This document shows positions 13,201 through 28,519 of a stretch of DNA of 64,000 bases, one piece after another (position 1 is the stretch's first letter; the number at the start of each line of letters is the position of its first letter). The DNA is taken from assembly GCA_963966185.1 (NCBI GenBank), contig CAWZYM010000290.1, positions 1-64,000 of the forward strand. The letters run 5' to 3'. The translations under genes were made by a program, and so were the position numbers. The stretch is from Rhabditoides inermis (Eukaryota; Nematoda; Chromadorea; Rhabditida; Rhabditidae). Under the pieces are notes generated by a model. The model worked only from the letters and a program-made list of their open reading frames with translations, did not search any database and was not told where the DNA came from.

Positions 13201-16200
13201 AGAGATGTTTTGCAAAGAATGCACTTCGTCGGAGGTACAAGGAGATATACAGTTAAAAGGATAGCGCAGTGGCATGCAGAACCGCGCCGTTCATACGTTT
13301 CATTATCGTTTGCTATTTCTGACGGTAAAACATCAATGTTTGTATCATGCTCAACCTACTGAGAATTATTTTGCAAAGAATGCACTTCGTCGGAGGTACA
13401 AGGAGATATACAGTAGTAAGGATAGCGCAGCGGCATGCAGAACCGCGCCGTTCATTCGTTTCATTATCGTTTGCTATTTCTGACGGTAAAACATCAATGT
13501 TTGTATCATGCTCAACCTACTGAGAGATATTTTGCAAAGAATGCACTTCGTCGGAGTTACAAGGAGATATACAGTTATAAGGATAGCGCAGTGGCATGCA
13601 GAACCGCGCCGTTTATTCGTTTCATTATCGTTTGCTATTTCTGACAGTAAAACATCAATGTTTGCATTATGCTCCACCTACTGAGAGATATTTTGCAAAG
13701 AATGCACTTCGTCAGAGGTACAAGGAGATATACAGTAGTAAGGATAGCGCAGTGGCATGCATAACCGCGCCGTTCATTCGTTTCTGTATCGTTTGCTATT
13801 TCTGACGGTAAAACATCCATGTTTGCATCATGCTCAACCTACTGAGAGTATTTTGCAAAGAATGCACTTCGTCGGAGGTACAAGGAGATATACAGTAGTA
13901 AGGATAGCGCAGTGGCATGCAGAACCGTGCCGTTCATTCGTTTCATTATCGTTTGCTATTTCTGACGGTGAAACATAAATGTTTGTATCATGCTCAACCT
14001 ACTGAGAGATATTTTGCAAAGAATGCACTTCGTCGGAGGTACAAGGAGATATACAGTAGTAAGGATAGCGCAGTGGCATGCAGAACCGTGCCGTTCATTC
14101 GTTTCATTATCGTTTGCTATTTCTGACGGTGAAACATCAATGTTTGTATCATGCTCAACCTACTGAGAGATGTTTTGCAAAGAATGCACTTCGTCGGAGG
14201 TACAAGGAGATATACAGTTATAAGGATAGCGCAGTGGCATGCAGAACCGCGCCGTTTATTCGTTTCATTATCGTTTGCTATTTCTGACGGTGAAACATCA
14301 ATGTTTGCATCATGCTCAACCTACTGAGAGATATTTTGCAAAGAATGCACTTCGTCGGAGGTACAAGGAGATATACAGTAGTAAGGATAGCGCAGCGGCA
14401 TGCAGAACCGCGCCGTTCATTCGTTTCATTATCGTTTGCTATTTCTGACGGTGAAACATCAATGTTTGTATCATGCTCAATCTACTGAGAGATGTTTTGC
14501 AAAGAATGCACTTCGTCGGAGGTACAAGGAGATATACAGTTAAAAGGATAGCGCAGTGGCATGCAGAACCGCGCCGTTTATTCGTTTCATTATCGTTTGC
14601 TATTTCTGACAATAAAACATCAATGTTTGCATTATGCTCAACCTACTGAGAGATATTTTGCAAAGAATGCACTTCGTCAGAGGTACAAGGAGATATACAG
14701 TAGTAAGGATAGCGCAGTGGCATGCATAACCGCGCCGTTCATTCGTTTCTGTATCGTTTGCTATTTCTGACGGTAAAACATTCATGTTTGCATCATGCTC
14801 AACCTACTGAGAGATATTTTGCAAAGAATGCACTTCGTCGGAGGTACAAGGAGATATACAGTAGTAAGGATAGCGCAGTGGCATGCAGAACCGTGCCGTT
14901 CATTCGTTTCATTATCGTTTGCTATTTCTGACGGTGAAACATAAATGTTTGTATCATGCTCAACCTACTGAGAGATGTTTTGCAAAGAATGCACTTCGTC
15001 GGAGGTACAAGGAGATATACAGTAGTAAGGATAGCGCAGTGGCATGCAGAACCGTGCCGTTCATTCGTTTCATTATCGTTTGCTATTTCTGACGGTGAAA
15101 CATCAATGTTTGTATCATGCTCAATCTACTGAGAGATGTTTTGCAAAGAATGCACTTCGTCGGAGGTACAAGGAGATATACAGTTAAAAGGATAGCGCAG
15201 TGGCATGCAGAACCGCGCCGTTCATACGTTTCATTATCGTTTGCTATTTCTGACGGTAAAACATCAATGTTTGTATCATGCTCAACCTACTGAGAATTAT
15301 TTTGCAAAGAATGCACTTCGTCGGAGGTACAAGGAGATATACAGTAGTAAGGATAGAGCAGCGGCATGCAGAACCGCGCCGTTCATTCGTTTCATTATCG
15401 TTTGCTATTTCTGACGGTAAAACATCAATGTTTGTATCATGCTCAACCTACTGAGAGATATTTTGCAAAGAATGCACTTCGTCGGAGTTACAAGGAGATA
15501 TACAGTTATAAGGATAGCGCAGTGGCATGCAGAACCGCGCCGTTTATTCGTTTCATTATCGTTTGCTATTTCTGACAGTAAAACATCAATGTTTGCATTA
15601 TGCTCAACCTACTGAGAGATATTTTGCAAAGAATGCACTTCGTCAGAGGTACAAGGAGATATACAGTAGTAAGGATAGCGCAGTGGCATGCATAACCGCG
15701 CCGTTCATTCGTTTCTGTATCGTTTGCTATTTCTGACAGGAAAACATCCATGTTTGCATCATGCTCAACCTACTGAGAGTATTTTGCAAAGAATGCACTT
15801 CGTCGGAGGTACAAGGAGATATACAGTAGTAAGGATAGCGCAGTGGCATGCAGAACCGTGCCGTTCATTCGTTTCATTATCGTTTGCTATTTCTGACGGT
15901 GAAACATAGATGTTTGTATCATGCTCAACCTACTGAGAGATATTTTGCAAAGAATGCACTTCGTCGGAGGTACAAGGAGATGTACAGTAGTAAGGATAGC
16001 GCAGTGGCATGCAGAACCGTGCCGTTCATTCGTTTCATTATCGTTTGCTATTTCTGACGGTGAAACATCAATGTTTGTATCATGCTCAACCTACTGAGAG
16101 ATGTTTTGCAAAGAATGCACTTCGTCGGAGGTACAAGGAGATATACAGTTATAAGGATAGCGCAGTGGCATGCAGAACCGCGCCGTTTATTCGTTTCATT

Positions 16201-17880
16201 ATCGTTTGCTATTTCTGACGGTGAAACATCAATGTTTGCATCATGCTCAACCTACTGAGAGATATTTTGCAAAGAATGCACTTCGTCGGAGGTACAAGGA
16301 GATATACAGTAGTAAGGATAGCGCAGCGGCATGCAGAACCGCGCCGTTCATTCGTTTCATTATCGTTTGCTATTTCTGACGGTGAAACATCAATGTTTGT
16401 ATCATGCTCAATCTACTGAGAGAAGTTTTGCAAAGAATGCACTTCGTCGGAGGTACAAGGAGATATACAGTTAAAAGGATAGCGCAGTGGCATGCAGAAC
16501 CGCGCCGTTTATTCGTTTCATTATCGTTTGCTATTTCTGACAATAAAACATCAATGTTTGCATTATGCTCAACCTACTGAGAGATATTTTGCAAAGAATG
16601 CACTTCGTCAGAGGTACAAGGAGATATACAGTAGTAAGGATAGCGCAGTGGCATGCATAACCGCGCCGTTCATTCGTTTCTGTATCGTTTGCTATTTCTG
16701 ACGGTAAAACATTCATGTTTGCATCATGCTCAACCTACTGAGAGATATTTTGCAAAGAATGCACTTCGTCGGAGGTACAAGGAGATATACAGTAGTAAGG
16801 ATAGCGCAGTGGCATGCAGAACCGTGCCGTTCATTCGTTTCATTATCGTTTGCTATTTCTGACGGTGAAACATAAATGTTTGTATCATGCTCAACCTACT
16901 GAGAGATGTTTTGCAAAGAATGCACTTCGTCGGAGGTACAAGGAGATATACAGTAGTAAGGATAGCGCAGTGGCATGCAGAACCGTGCCGTTCATTCGTT
17001 TCATTATCGTTTGCTATTTCTGACGGTGAAACATCAATGTTTGTATCATGCTCAATCTACTGAGAGATGTTTTGCAAAGAATGCACTTCGTCGGAGGTAC
17101 AAGGAGATATACAGTTAAAAGGATAGCGCAGTGGCATGCAGAACCGCGCCGTTCATACGTTTCATTATCGTTTGCTATTTCTGACGGTAAAACATCAATG
17201 TTTGTATCATGCTCAACCTACTGAGAATTATTTTGCAAAGAATGCACTTCGTCGGAGGTACAAGGAGATATACAGTAGTAAGGATAGAGCAGCGGCATGC
17301 AGAACCGCGCCGTTCATTCGTTTCATTATCGTTTGCTATTTCTGACGGTAAAACATCAATGTTTGTATCATGCTCAACCTACTGAGAGATATTTTGCAAA
17401 GAATGCACTTCGTCGGAGTTACAAGGAGATATACAGTTATAAGGATAGCGCAGTGGCATGCAGAACCGCGCCGTTTATTCGTTTCATTATCGTTTGCTAT
17501 TTCTGACAGTAAAACATCAATGTTTGCATTATGCTCAACCTACTGAGAGATATTTTGCAAAGAATGCACTTCGTCAGAGGTACAAGGAGATATACAGTAG
17601 TAAGGATAGCGCAGTGGCATGCATAACCGCGCCGTTCATTCGTTTCTGTATCGTTTGCTATTTCTGACAGGAAAACATTCATGTTTGCATCATGCTCAAC
17701 CTACTGAGAGTATTTTGCAAAGAATGCACTTCGTCGGAGGTACAAGGAGATATACAGTAGTAAGGATAGCGCAGTGGCATGCAGAACCGTGCCGTTCATT
17801 CGTTTCATTATCGTTTGCTATTTCTGACGGTGAAACATAAATGTTTGTATCATGCTCAACCTACTGAGAGATATTTTGCA
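7150..17880 (+). repeat. Higher-order repeat, 1,931 bp (12-mer)
   Basis: A 12-monomer unit (12 x 161 minus 1 because of a 160 bp member) repeats at 1,931 bp: 7,636 with 9,567; 8,280 with 10,211; 8,763 with 10,694; then 12,630 with 14,561 and 16,492. Between 11,240 and 12,308 the register is broken by a segment that includes a 166 bp monomer and a 644 bp local duplication (11,503 with 12,147). The two tracts are offset by 4,994 bp. Copies differ at only a few bases, so homogenisation is recent. Confidence 0.88.
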
Positions 17881-19099
17881 AAGAATGCACTTCGTCGAAG
17901 GTACAAGGAGGTATACAGTTATAAGGATAGCGCAAAAACATGCAGAACCGCGCCGTTCATTCGTTTCAATATCGTTTGCTATTTCTGACGGTAAAACATC
18001 AATGTTTGCATCATGCTCAACCTACTGAAAAAATATTTTGCAAAGAATGCACTTCGTCGAAGGTACAAAGAGATATACAATAGTAAGAATAGCGCAGTGG
18101 CATGCAGAACCGCGCCGTTCATTCGTTTCAATATCGTTTGCAATTTCTGAAGAAAAAAACATCAATGTTTGCATCATGCTTAACCTACTGAGAAATAATT
18201 TGCAAAAATTGCACTTCGTCGGAGGTACAAGGATGTATACAGTAGTAAGGACAGCGCAGTGGCATGCAGAACCGCGCCGTTCATTCGTTTCATTATCGTT
18301 TGCTATTTCTGACAAAAAAACATCAATGTTTGCATCATGCTCAACCTACTGAGAGATATTTTGCAAAGAATGCACTTCGTCGGAGGTACAAGAAGGTATA
18401 CAGTAGTAAGAATATCGCAGTGGCATGCAGAACCGCGCCGTTCATTCGTTTCATTATCGTTTGCTATTTCTGACGGTGAAACATCAATGTTTGTATCATG
18501 CTCAACCTACTGAAAGATATTTTGCAAAGAATGCACTTCGTCGGAGGTACAAGGAGATATACAGTAGTAAGGATAGCGCAGTGGCATGCAGAACCGCGCC
18601 GTTCATTCGTTTCATTATCGTTTGCTATTTCTGACGGTGAAACATCAATGTTTGCATCATGCTCAACCTACTGAGAGATATTTTGCAAAGAATGCACTTC
18701 GTCGGAGGTACAAGGAGATATACAGTAGTAAGGATAGCGCAGTGGCATGCAGAACCGTGCCGTTCATTCGTTTCATTATCGTTTGCTATTTCTGACGGTG
18801 AAACATCGATGTTTGTATCATGCTCAACCCACTGAGAGATGTTTTGCAAAGAATGCACTTCGTCGGAGGTACAAGGAGATATACAGTAGTAAGGATAGCG
18901 CAGCGGCATGCAGAACCGCGCCGTTTATTCGTTTCATTATCGTTTGCTATTTCTGACGGTGAAACATCAATGTTTGTATCATGCTCAACCTACTGAGAGA
19001 TGTTTTGCAAAGAATGCACTTCGTCGGAGGTACAAGGAGATATACAGTAGTAAGGATAGCGCAGCGGCATGCAGAACCGCGCCGTTCATTCGTTTCATT

Positions 19100-21900
19100 A
19101 TCGTTTGCTATTTCTGACGGTAAAACATCAATGTTTGTATCATGCTCAACCTACTGAGAGATATTTTGCAAAGAATGCACTTCGTCGGAGGTACAAGGAG
19201 ATATACAGTAGTAAGGATAGCGCAGTGGCATGCAGAACCGCGCCGTTTATTCGTTTCATTATCGTTTGCTATTTCTGACGGCGAAACATACATAAATGTT
19301 TGTATCATGCTCAACCTACTGAGAGATGTTTTGCAAAGAATGCACTTCGTCGGAGGTACAAGGAGATATACAGTAGTAAGGATAGCGCAGCGGCATGCAG
19401 AACCACGCCGTTCGTTCGTTTCATTATCGTTTGCTATTTCTGACGGTAAAACATCAATGTTTGCATCATGCTCAACCTACTGAGAGGTATTTTGCAAAGA
19501 ATGCACTTCGTCGGAGGTACAAGGAGATATACAGTAGTAAGGATAGCGCAGCGGCATGCAGAACCGCGCCGTTCATTCGTTTCATTATCGTTTGCTATTT
19601 CTGACGGTAAAACATCAATGTTTGTAGCATGCTCAACCTACTGAGAGATATTTTGCAAAGAATGCACTTCGTCGGAGGTACAAGGAGATATACAGTAGTA
19701 AGGATAGCGCAGTGGCATGCAGAACCGCGCAGTTCATTCGTTTCATTATCGTTTGCTATTTCTGACGGTGAAACATAAATGTTTGTATCATGCTCAACCT
19801 ACTGAGACATGTTTTGCAAAGAATGCACTTCGTCGGAGGTACAAGGAGATATACAGTAGTAAGGATAGCGCAGTGGCATGCAGAACCGTGCCGTTCATTC
19901 GTTTCATTATCGTTTGCTATTTCTGACGGTGAAACATTAATGTTTGTATCATGCTCAACCTACTGAGAGATGTTTTGCAAAGAATGCACTTCGTCGAAGG
20001 TACAAGGAGATATACAATAGTAAGAATAGCGCAGTGGCATGCAGAACCGCGCCGTTCATTCGTTTCATTATTCGTTCGCTATTTCTGAAGATAAAACATC
20101 AATGTTTGCATCATGCTTAACCTAATGAGAGATATTTTGCAAAAATTGCACTTCGTCGGAGGTACAAGGAGATATACAGTAGTAAGGACAGCGCAGTGGC
20201 ATGCAGAACCGCGCCGTTCATTCGTTTCAATATCGTTTGCTATTTCTGACGGTAAAACATCAATGTTTGCATCATGCTCAACCTACTGAAAAAAATATTT
20301 TGCAAAGAATGCACTTCGTCGAAGGTACAAAGAGATATACAATAGTAAGAATAGCGCAGTGGCATGCAGAACCGCGCCGTTCATTCGTTTCAATATCGTT
20401 TGCAATTTCTGAAGAAAAAACATCAATGTTTGCATCATGCTCAACCTACTGAGAGATATTTTGCAAAGAATGCACTTCGTCGGAGGTACAAGGAGATATA
20501 CAGTAGTAAGGATAGCGCAGTGGCATGCAGAACCGCGCCGTTTATTCGTTTCATTATCGTTTGCTATTTCTGACGGTAAAACATCAATGTTTGTATCATG
20601 CTCAACCTACTGAGAGATATTTTGCAAAGAATGCACTTCGTCGGAGGTACAAGGAGATATACAGTAGTAAGGATAGCGCAGTGGCATGCAGAACCGCGCC
20701 GTTTATTCGTTTCATTATCGTTTGCTATTTCTGACGGCGAAACATACATAAATGTTTGTATCATGCTCAACCTACTGAGAGATGTTTTGCAAAGAATGCA
20801 CTTCGTCGGAGGTACAAGGAGATATACAGTAGTAAGGATAGCGCAGCGGCATGCAGAACCACGCCGTTCGTTCGTTTCATTATCGTTTGCTATTTCTGAC
20901 GGTAAAACATCAATGTTTGCATCATGCTCAACCTACTGAGAGGTATTTTGCAAAGAATGCACTTCGTCGGAGGTACAAGGAGATATACAGTAGTAAGGAT
21001 AGCGCAGCGGCATGCAGAACCGCGCCGTTCATTCGTTTCATTATCGTTTGCTATTTCTGACGGTAAAACATCAATGTTTGTAGCATGCTCAACCTACTGA
21101 GAGATATTTTGCAAAGAATGCACTTCGTCGGAGGTACAAGGAGATATACAGTAGTAAGGATAGCGCAGTGGCATGCAGAACCGCGCAGTTCATTCGTTTC
21201 ATTATCGTTTGCTATTTCTGACGGTGAAACATAAATGTTTGTATCATGCTCAACCTACTGAGACATGTTTTGCAAAGAATGCACTTCGTCGGAGGTACAA
21301 GGAGATATACAGTAGTAAGGATAGCGCAGTGGCATGCAGAACCGTGCCGTTCATTCGTTTCATTATCGTTTGCTATTTCTGACGGTGAAACATTAATGTT
21401 TGTATCATGCTCAACCTACTGAGAGATGTTTTGCAAAGAATGCACTTCGTCGAAGGTACAAGGAGATATACAATAGTAAGAATAGCGCAGTGGCATGCAG
21501 AACCGCGCCGTTCATTCGTTTCATTATTCGTTCGCTATTTCTGAAGATAAAACATCAATGTTTGCATCATGCTTAACCTAATGAGAGATATTTTGCAAAA
21601 ATTGCACTTCGTCGGAGGTACAAGGAGATATACAGTAGTAAGGACAGCGCAGTGGCATGCAGAACCGCGCCGTTCATTCGTTTCAATATCGTTTGCTATT
21701 TCTGACGGTAAAACATCAATGTTTGCATCATGCTCAACCTACTGAAAAAAATATTTTGCAAAGAATGCACTTCGTCGAAGGTACAAAGAGATATACAATA
21801 GTAAGAATAGCGCAGTGGCATGCAGAACCGCGCCGTTCATTCGTTTCAATATCGTTTGCAATTTCTGAAGAAAAAACATCAATGTTTGCATCATGCTTAA
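19100..21900 (+). repeat. Higher-order repeat, 1,456 bp (9-mer), two copies
   Basis: A 9-monomer unit starting near 19,100 recurs 1,456 bp downstream: 19,142 with 20,598, 19,395 with 20,851, 19,717 with 21,173 and 20,201 with 21,657. It contains private markers: a 4 bp ACAT insertion after GAAACAT (19,288 and 20,744), CCACGCCGTTCGTTCG and ATTATTCGTTCGC. The extra 7 bp over 9 x 161 comes from these length-variant monomers. Confidence 0.88.
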
Positions 21901-24900
21901 CCTACTGAGAAATATTTTGCAAAAATTGCACTTCGTCGGAGGTACAAGGATGTATACAGTAGTAAGGACAGCGCAGTGGCATGCAGAACCGCGCCGTTCA
22001 TTCGTTTCATTATTGTTTGCTATTTCTGACAAAAAACATCAATGTTTGCATCATGCTCAACCTACTGAGAGATATTTTGCAAAGAATGCACTTCGTCGGA
22101 GGTACAAGAAGTTATACAGTAGTAAGAATATCGCAGTGGCATGCAGAACCGCGCCGTTCATTCGTTTCATTATCGTTTGCTATTTCTAAAGATAAAACAT
22201 CAATGTTTGCATCATGCTTAACCTACTGAGAGATATTTTGCAAAGAATGCACTTCGTCGGAGGTACAAGGAGATATACAGTAGTAAGGATAGCGCAGTGG
22301 CATGCAGAACCGCGCCGTTCATTTGTTTCATTATCGTTTGCTATTTCTGACGGTAAAACATTCATGTTTGCATCATGCTCAACCTACTGAGAGATATTTT
22401 GCAAAGAATGCACTTCGTCGGAGGTACAAGGAGATATACAGTAGTAAGGATAGCGCAGTGGCATGCAGAACCGCGCCGTTCATTCGTTTCATTATCGTTT
22501 GCTATTTCTGACGGTGAAACATAAATGTTTGTATCATGCTCAACCTACTGAGACATGTTTTGCAAAGAATGCACTTCGTCGGAGGTACAAGGAGATATAC
22601 AGTAGTAAGGATAGCGCAGTGGCATGCAGAACCGTGCCGTTCATTCGTTTCATTATCGTTTGCTATTTCTGACGGTGAAACATCAATGTTTGTATCATGC
22701 TCAACCTACTGAGAGATGTTTTGCAAAGAATGCACTTCGTCGAAGGTACAAGGAGATATACAATAGTAAGAATAGCGCAGTGGCATGCAGAACCGCGCCG
22801 TTCATTCGTTTCATTATTCGTTCGCTATTTCTGAAGATAAAACATCAATGTTTGCATCATGCTTAACCTAATGAGAGATATTTTACAAAAATTGCACTTC
22901 GTCGGAGGTACAAGGAGATATACAGTAGTAAGGTTAGCGCAGTGGCATGCGTTCGCCGGCCGCGCCGTTCATTCGTTTCATTACCGTTTGCTATTTCTGA
23001 CGGTGAAACATCAATGTTTGTATCATGCTCAACCTACTGAAAGATATTTTGCAAAGAATGCACTTCGTCAGATGTACGAGGAGATATACAGTAGTAAGAA
23101 TAACTCAGTGGCATGCAGAACCGCGCCGTTCATTCGTTTCATTATCGTTTGCTATTTCTGACGGTGAAACATCAATGTTTGCATCATGCTCAACCTACTG
23201 AGAGATATTTTGCAAAGAATGCACTTCGTCAGAGGTACAAGGAGATATACAGTAACAGTAGTTAGGATAGCGCAGTGGCATGCAGAACCGCGCCGTTCAT
23301 TCGTTTCATTATCGTCTGCTATTTCTGACGGTAAAATATTAATGTTTGCATCATGCTCAACCTACTGAGAGATATTTTGCAAAGAATGCACTTCGTCGGA
23401 GGTACAAGGAGATATACAGTAGTAAGGATAGCGCAGTGGCATGCAGAACCGCGCCGTTCATTTGTTTCATTATCGTTTGCTATTTCTGACGGTGAAACAT
23501 CCATGTTTGCATCATGCTCAACCTACTGAGAGATATTTTGCAAAGAATGCACTTCGTCGGAGGTACAAGAAGATATACAGTAGTAAGGATAGCGCAGTGG
23601 CATGCAGAACCGCGCCGTTTATTTGTTTCATTATCGTTTGCTATTTCTGACGGTGAAACATCAATGTTTGCATCATGCTCAACCTACTGAGAGATATTTT
23701 GCAAAGAATGCACTTCGTCAGAGGTACAAGGAGATATACAGTAGTTAGGATAGCGCAGTGGCATGCAGAACCGCGCCGTTCATTCGTTTCATTATCGTCT
23801 GCTATTTCTGACGGTAAAATATTAATGTTTGCATCATGCTCAACCTACTGAGAGATATTTTGCAAAGAATGCACTTCGTCGGAGGTACAAGGAGATATAC
23901 AGTAGTAAGGATAGCGCAGCGGCATGCAGAACCGCGCCGTTCATTCGTTTCATTATCGTTTGCTATTTCTGACGGTAAAACATCAATGTTTGTAGCATGC
24001 TCAACCTACTGAGAGATATTTTGCAAAGAATGCACTTCGTCGGAGGTACAAGGAGATATACAGTAGTAAGGATAGCGCAGTGGCATGCAGAACCGCGCAG
24101 TTCATTCGTTTCATTATCGTTGCTATTTCTGACGGTAAAACATTCATGGTTGCATCATGCTCAACCTACTGAGAGATATTTTGCAAAGAATGCACTTCGT
24201 CGGAGGTACAAGGAGATATACAGTAGTAAGGATAGCGCAGTGGCATGCAGAACCGCGCCGTTCATTCGTTTCATTATCGTTTGCTATTTCTGACGGTGAA
24301 ACATAAATGTTTGTATCATGCTCAACCTACTGAGACATGTTTTGCAAAGAATGCACTTCGTCGGAGGTACAAGGAGATATACAAGTAGTAAGGATAGCGC
24401 AGTGGCATGCAGAACCGTGCCGTTCATTCGTTTCATTATCGTTTGCTATTTCTGACGGTGAAACATCAATGTTTGTATCATGCTCAACCTACTGAGAGAT
24501 GTTTTGCAAAGAATGCACTTCGTCGAAGGTACAAGGAGATATACAATAGTAAGAATAGCGCAGTGGCATGCAGAACCGCGCCGTTCATTCGTTTCATTAT
24601 TCGTTCGCTATTTCTGAAGATAAAACATCAATGTTTGCATCATGCTTAACCTAATGAGAGATATTTTGCAAAAATTGCACTTCGTCGGAGGTACAAGGAG
24701 ATATACAATAGTAAGAATAGCGCAGTGGCATGCAGAACCGCGCCGTTCATTCGTTTCATTATTCGTTCGCTATTTCTGAAGATAAAACATCAATGTTTGC
24801 ATCATGCTTAACCTAATGAGAGATATTTTGCAAAAATTGCACTTCGTCGGAGGTACAAGGAGATATACAGTAGTAAGGACAGCGCAGTGGCATGCAGAAC

Positions 24901-25379
24901 CGCGCCGTTCATTCGTTTTATTATCGTTTGATATTTCTGACGGTGAAACATCCATGTTTGCATCATGCTCAACCTACTGAGAGATATTTTGCAAAGAATG
25001 CACTTCGTCGGAGGTACAAGGAGATATACAGTAGTAAGGACAGCGCAGTGGCATGCAGAACCGCGCCGTTCGTTCGTTTCATTATCGTTTGCTATTTCTG
25101 ACAGTAAAACATCAATGTTTGCATCATGCTCAACCCACTGAGAGATATTTTGCAAAGAATGCACTTCGTCGAAGGTACAAGGAGGTATACAGTTATAAGG
25201 ATAGCGCAAAAACATGCAGAACCGCGCCGTTCATTCGTTTCAATTTCGTTTGCTATTTCTGACGGTAAAACATCAATGTTTGCATCATGCTCAACCTACT
25301 GAAAAAATATTTTGCAAAGAATGCACTTCGTCGAAGGTACAAAGAGATATACAATAGTAAGAATAGCGTAGTGGCATGC

Positions 25380-25945
25380 AGAACCGCGCCGTTCATTCGT
25401 TTCAATATCGTTTGCAATTTCTGAAGAAAAAACATCAATGTTTGCATCATGCTTAACCTACTGAGAAATATTTTGCAAAAATTGCACTTCGTCGGAGGTA
25501 CAAGGATGTATACAGTAGTAAGGACAGCGCAGTGGCATGCAGAACCGCGCCGTTCATTCGTTTCATTATTGTTTGCTATTTCTGACAAAAAAAACATCAA
25601 TGTTTGCATCATGCTCAACCTACTGAGAGATATTTTGCAAAGAATGCACTTCGTCGGAGGTACAAAGAGATATACAATAGTAAGAATAGCGCAGTGGCAT
25701 GCAGAACCGCGCCGTTCATTCGTTTCAATATCGTTTGCAATTTCTGAAGAAAAAACATCAATGTTTGCATCATGCTTAACCTACTGAGAAATATTTTGCA
25801 AAAATTGCACTTCGTCGGAGGTACAAGGATGTATACAGTAGTAAGGACAGCGCAGTGGCATGCAGAACCGCGCCGTTCATTCGTTTCATTATTGTTTGCT
25901 ATTTCTGACAAAAAAAACATCAATGTTTGCATCATGCTCAACCTA
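25380..25945 (+). repeat. Satellite dimer repeat, 323 bp
   Basis: Two adjacent monomers with the AGAAAAAACATC and GACAAAAAAAACATC variants and the CAAAAATTGCACTTCG variant are repeated with an offset of 323 bp (25,449 with 25,772). The dimer includes the divergent A-rich monomer subgroup also found near 18,150 and 21,860. Confidence 0.75.
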
Positions 25946-28519
25946 CTGAGAGATATTTTGCAAAGAATGCACTTCGTCGGAGGTACAAGAAGGTATACAG
26001 TAGTAAGAATATCGCAGTGGCATGCAGAACCGCGCCGTTCATTCGTTTCATTATCGTTTGCTATTTCTGACGGTGAAACATCAATGTTTGCATCATGCTC
26101 AACCTACTGAGAGATATTTTGCAAAGAATGCACTTCGTCGGAGGTACAAGAAGGTATACAGTAGTAAGAATATCGCAGTGGCATGCAGAACCGCGCCGTT
26201 CATTCGTTTCATTATCGTTTGCTATTTCTAAAGATAAAACATCAATGTTTGCATCATGCTTAACCTACTGAGAGATATTTTGCAAAGAATGCACTTCGTC
26301 GGAGGTACAAGGAGGTATACAGTAGTAAGAATAGCGCAGTGGCATGCAGAACCGCGCCGTTCATTCGTTTCATTATCGTTTGCTATTTCTGACGGTAAAA
26401 CATCAATGTTTGCGTCATGCTCAACCTACTGAGAGATATTTTGCAAAGAATGCACTTCGTCGGAGGTACAAGAAGATATACAGTAGTAAGGATAGCGCAG
26501 TGGCATGCAGAACCGCGCCGTTCATTTGTTTCATTATCGTTTGCTATTTTCGACAGTAAAACATCATTGTTTGCATCATGCTCAACCTACTGAGAGATAT
26601 TTTGCAAAGAATGCACTTCGTCGGATGTACAAGGAGATATACAGTAGTAAGGACAGCGCAGTGGCATGCAGAACCGCGCCGTTCATTCGTTTCATTATCA
26701 TTTGCTATTTCTGACGGTGAAACATCCATGTTTGCATCATGCTCAACCTACTGAGAGATATTTTGCAAAGAATGCACTTCGTCGGAGGTACAAGGAGATA
26801 TACAGTAGTAAGGTTAGCGCAGTGGCATGCGTTCGCCGGCCGCGCCGTTCATTCGTTTCATTACCGTTTGCTATTTCTGACGGTGAAACATCAATGTTTG
26901 TATCATGCTCAACCTACTGAAAGATATTTTGCAAAGAATGCACTTCGTCAGATGTACGAGGAGATATACAGTAGTAAGAATAACTCAGTGGCATGCATAA
27001 CCGCGCCGTTCATTCGTTTCATTATCGTTTGCTATTTCTGACTGTGAAACATCAATGTTTGCATCATGCTCAACCTACTGAGAGATATTTTGCAAAGAAT
27101 GCACTTCGTCAGAGGTACAAGGAGATATACAGTAGTTAGGATAGCGCAGTGGCATGCAGAACCGCGCCGTTCATTCGTTTCATTATCGTCTGCTATTTCT
27201 GACGGTAAAATATTAATGTTTGCATCATGCTCAACCTACTGAGAGATATTTTGCAAAGAATGCACTTCGTCGGAGGTACAAGGAGATATACAGTAGTAAG
27301 GATAGCGCAGTGGCATGCAGAACCGCGCCGTTCATTTGTTTCATTATCGTTTGCTATTTCTGACGGTGAAACATCCATGTTTGCATCATGCTCAACCTAC
27401 TGAGAGATATTTTGCAAAGAATGCACTTCGTCGGAGGTACAAGAAGATATACAGTAGTAAGGATAGCGCAGTGGCATGCAGAACCGTGCCGTTCATTTGT
27501 TTCATCATCGTTTGCTATTTCTGACGGTGAAACATCAATGTTTGCATCATGCTCAACCTACTGAGAGATATTTTGCAAAGAATGCACTTCGTCAGAGGTA
27601 CAAGGAGATATACAGTAGTTAGGATAGCGCAGTGGCATGCAGAACCGCGCCGTTCATTCGTTTCATTATCGTCTGCTATTTCTGACGAGAAAATATTAAT
27701 GTTTGCATCATGCTCAACCTACTGAGAGATATTTTGCAAAGAATGCACTTCGTCGGAGGTACAAGGAGATATACAGTAGTAAGGATAGCGCAGCGGCATG
27801 CAGAACCGCGCCGTTCATTCGTTTCATTATCGTTTGCTATTTCTGACGGTAAAACATCAATGTTTGTAGCATGCTCAACCTACTGAGAGATATTTTGCAA
27901 AGAATGCACTTCGTCGGAGGTACAAGGAGATATACAGTAGTAAGGATAGCGTAGTGGCATGCAGAACCGTGCCGTTCATTCGTTTCACTATCGTTTGCTA
28001 TTTCTGACGGTAAAACATTCATGTTTGCATCATGCTCAACCTACTGAGAGATATTTTGCAAAGAATGCACTTCGTCGGAGGTACAAGGAGATATACAGTA
28101 GTAAGGATAGCGCAGTGGCATGCAGAACCGCGCCGTTCATTCGTTTCATTATCGTTTGCTATTTCTGACGGTGAAACATAAATGTTTGTATCATGCTCAA
28201 CCTACTGAGACATGTTTTGCAAAGAATGCACTTCGTCAGAGGTACAAGGAGATATACAGTAGTAAGGATAGCGCAGTGGCATGCAGAACCGTGCCGTTCA
28301 TTTGTTTCATTATCGTTTGCTATTTCTGACGGTGAAACATCAATGTTTGCATCATGCTCAACCTACTGAGAGATATTTTGCAAAGAATGCACTTCGTCAG
28401 AGGTACAAGGAGATATACAGTAGTTAGGATAGCGCAGTGGCATGCAGAACCGCGCCGTTCATTCGTTTCATTATCGTCTGCTATTTCTGACGGTAAAATA
28501 TTAATGTTTGCATCATGCT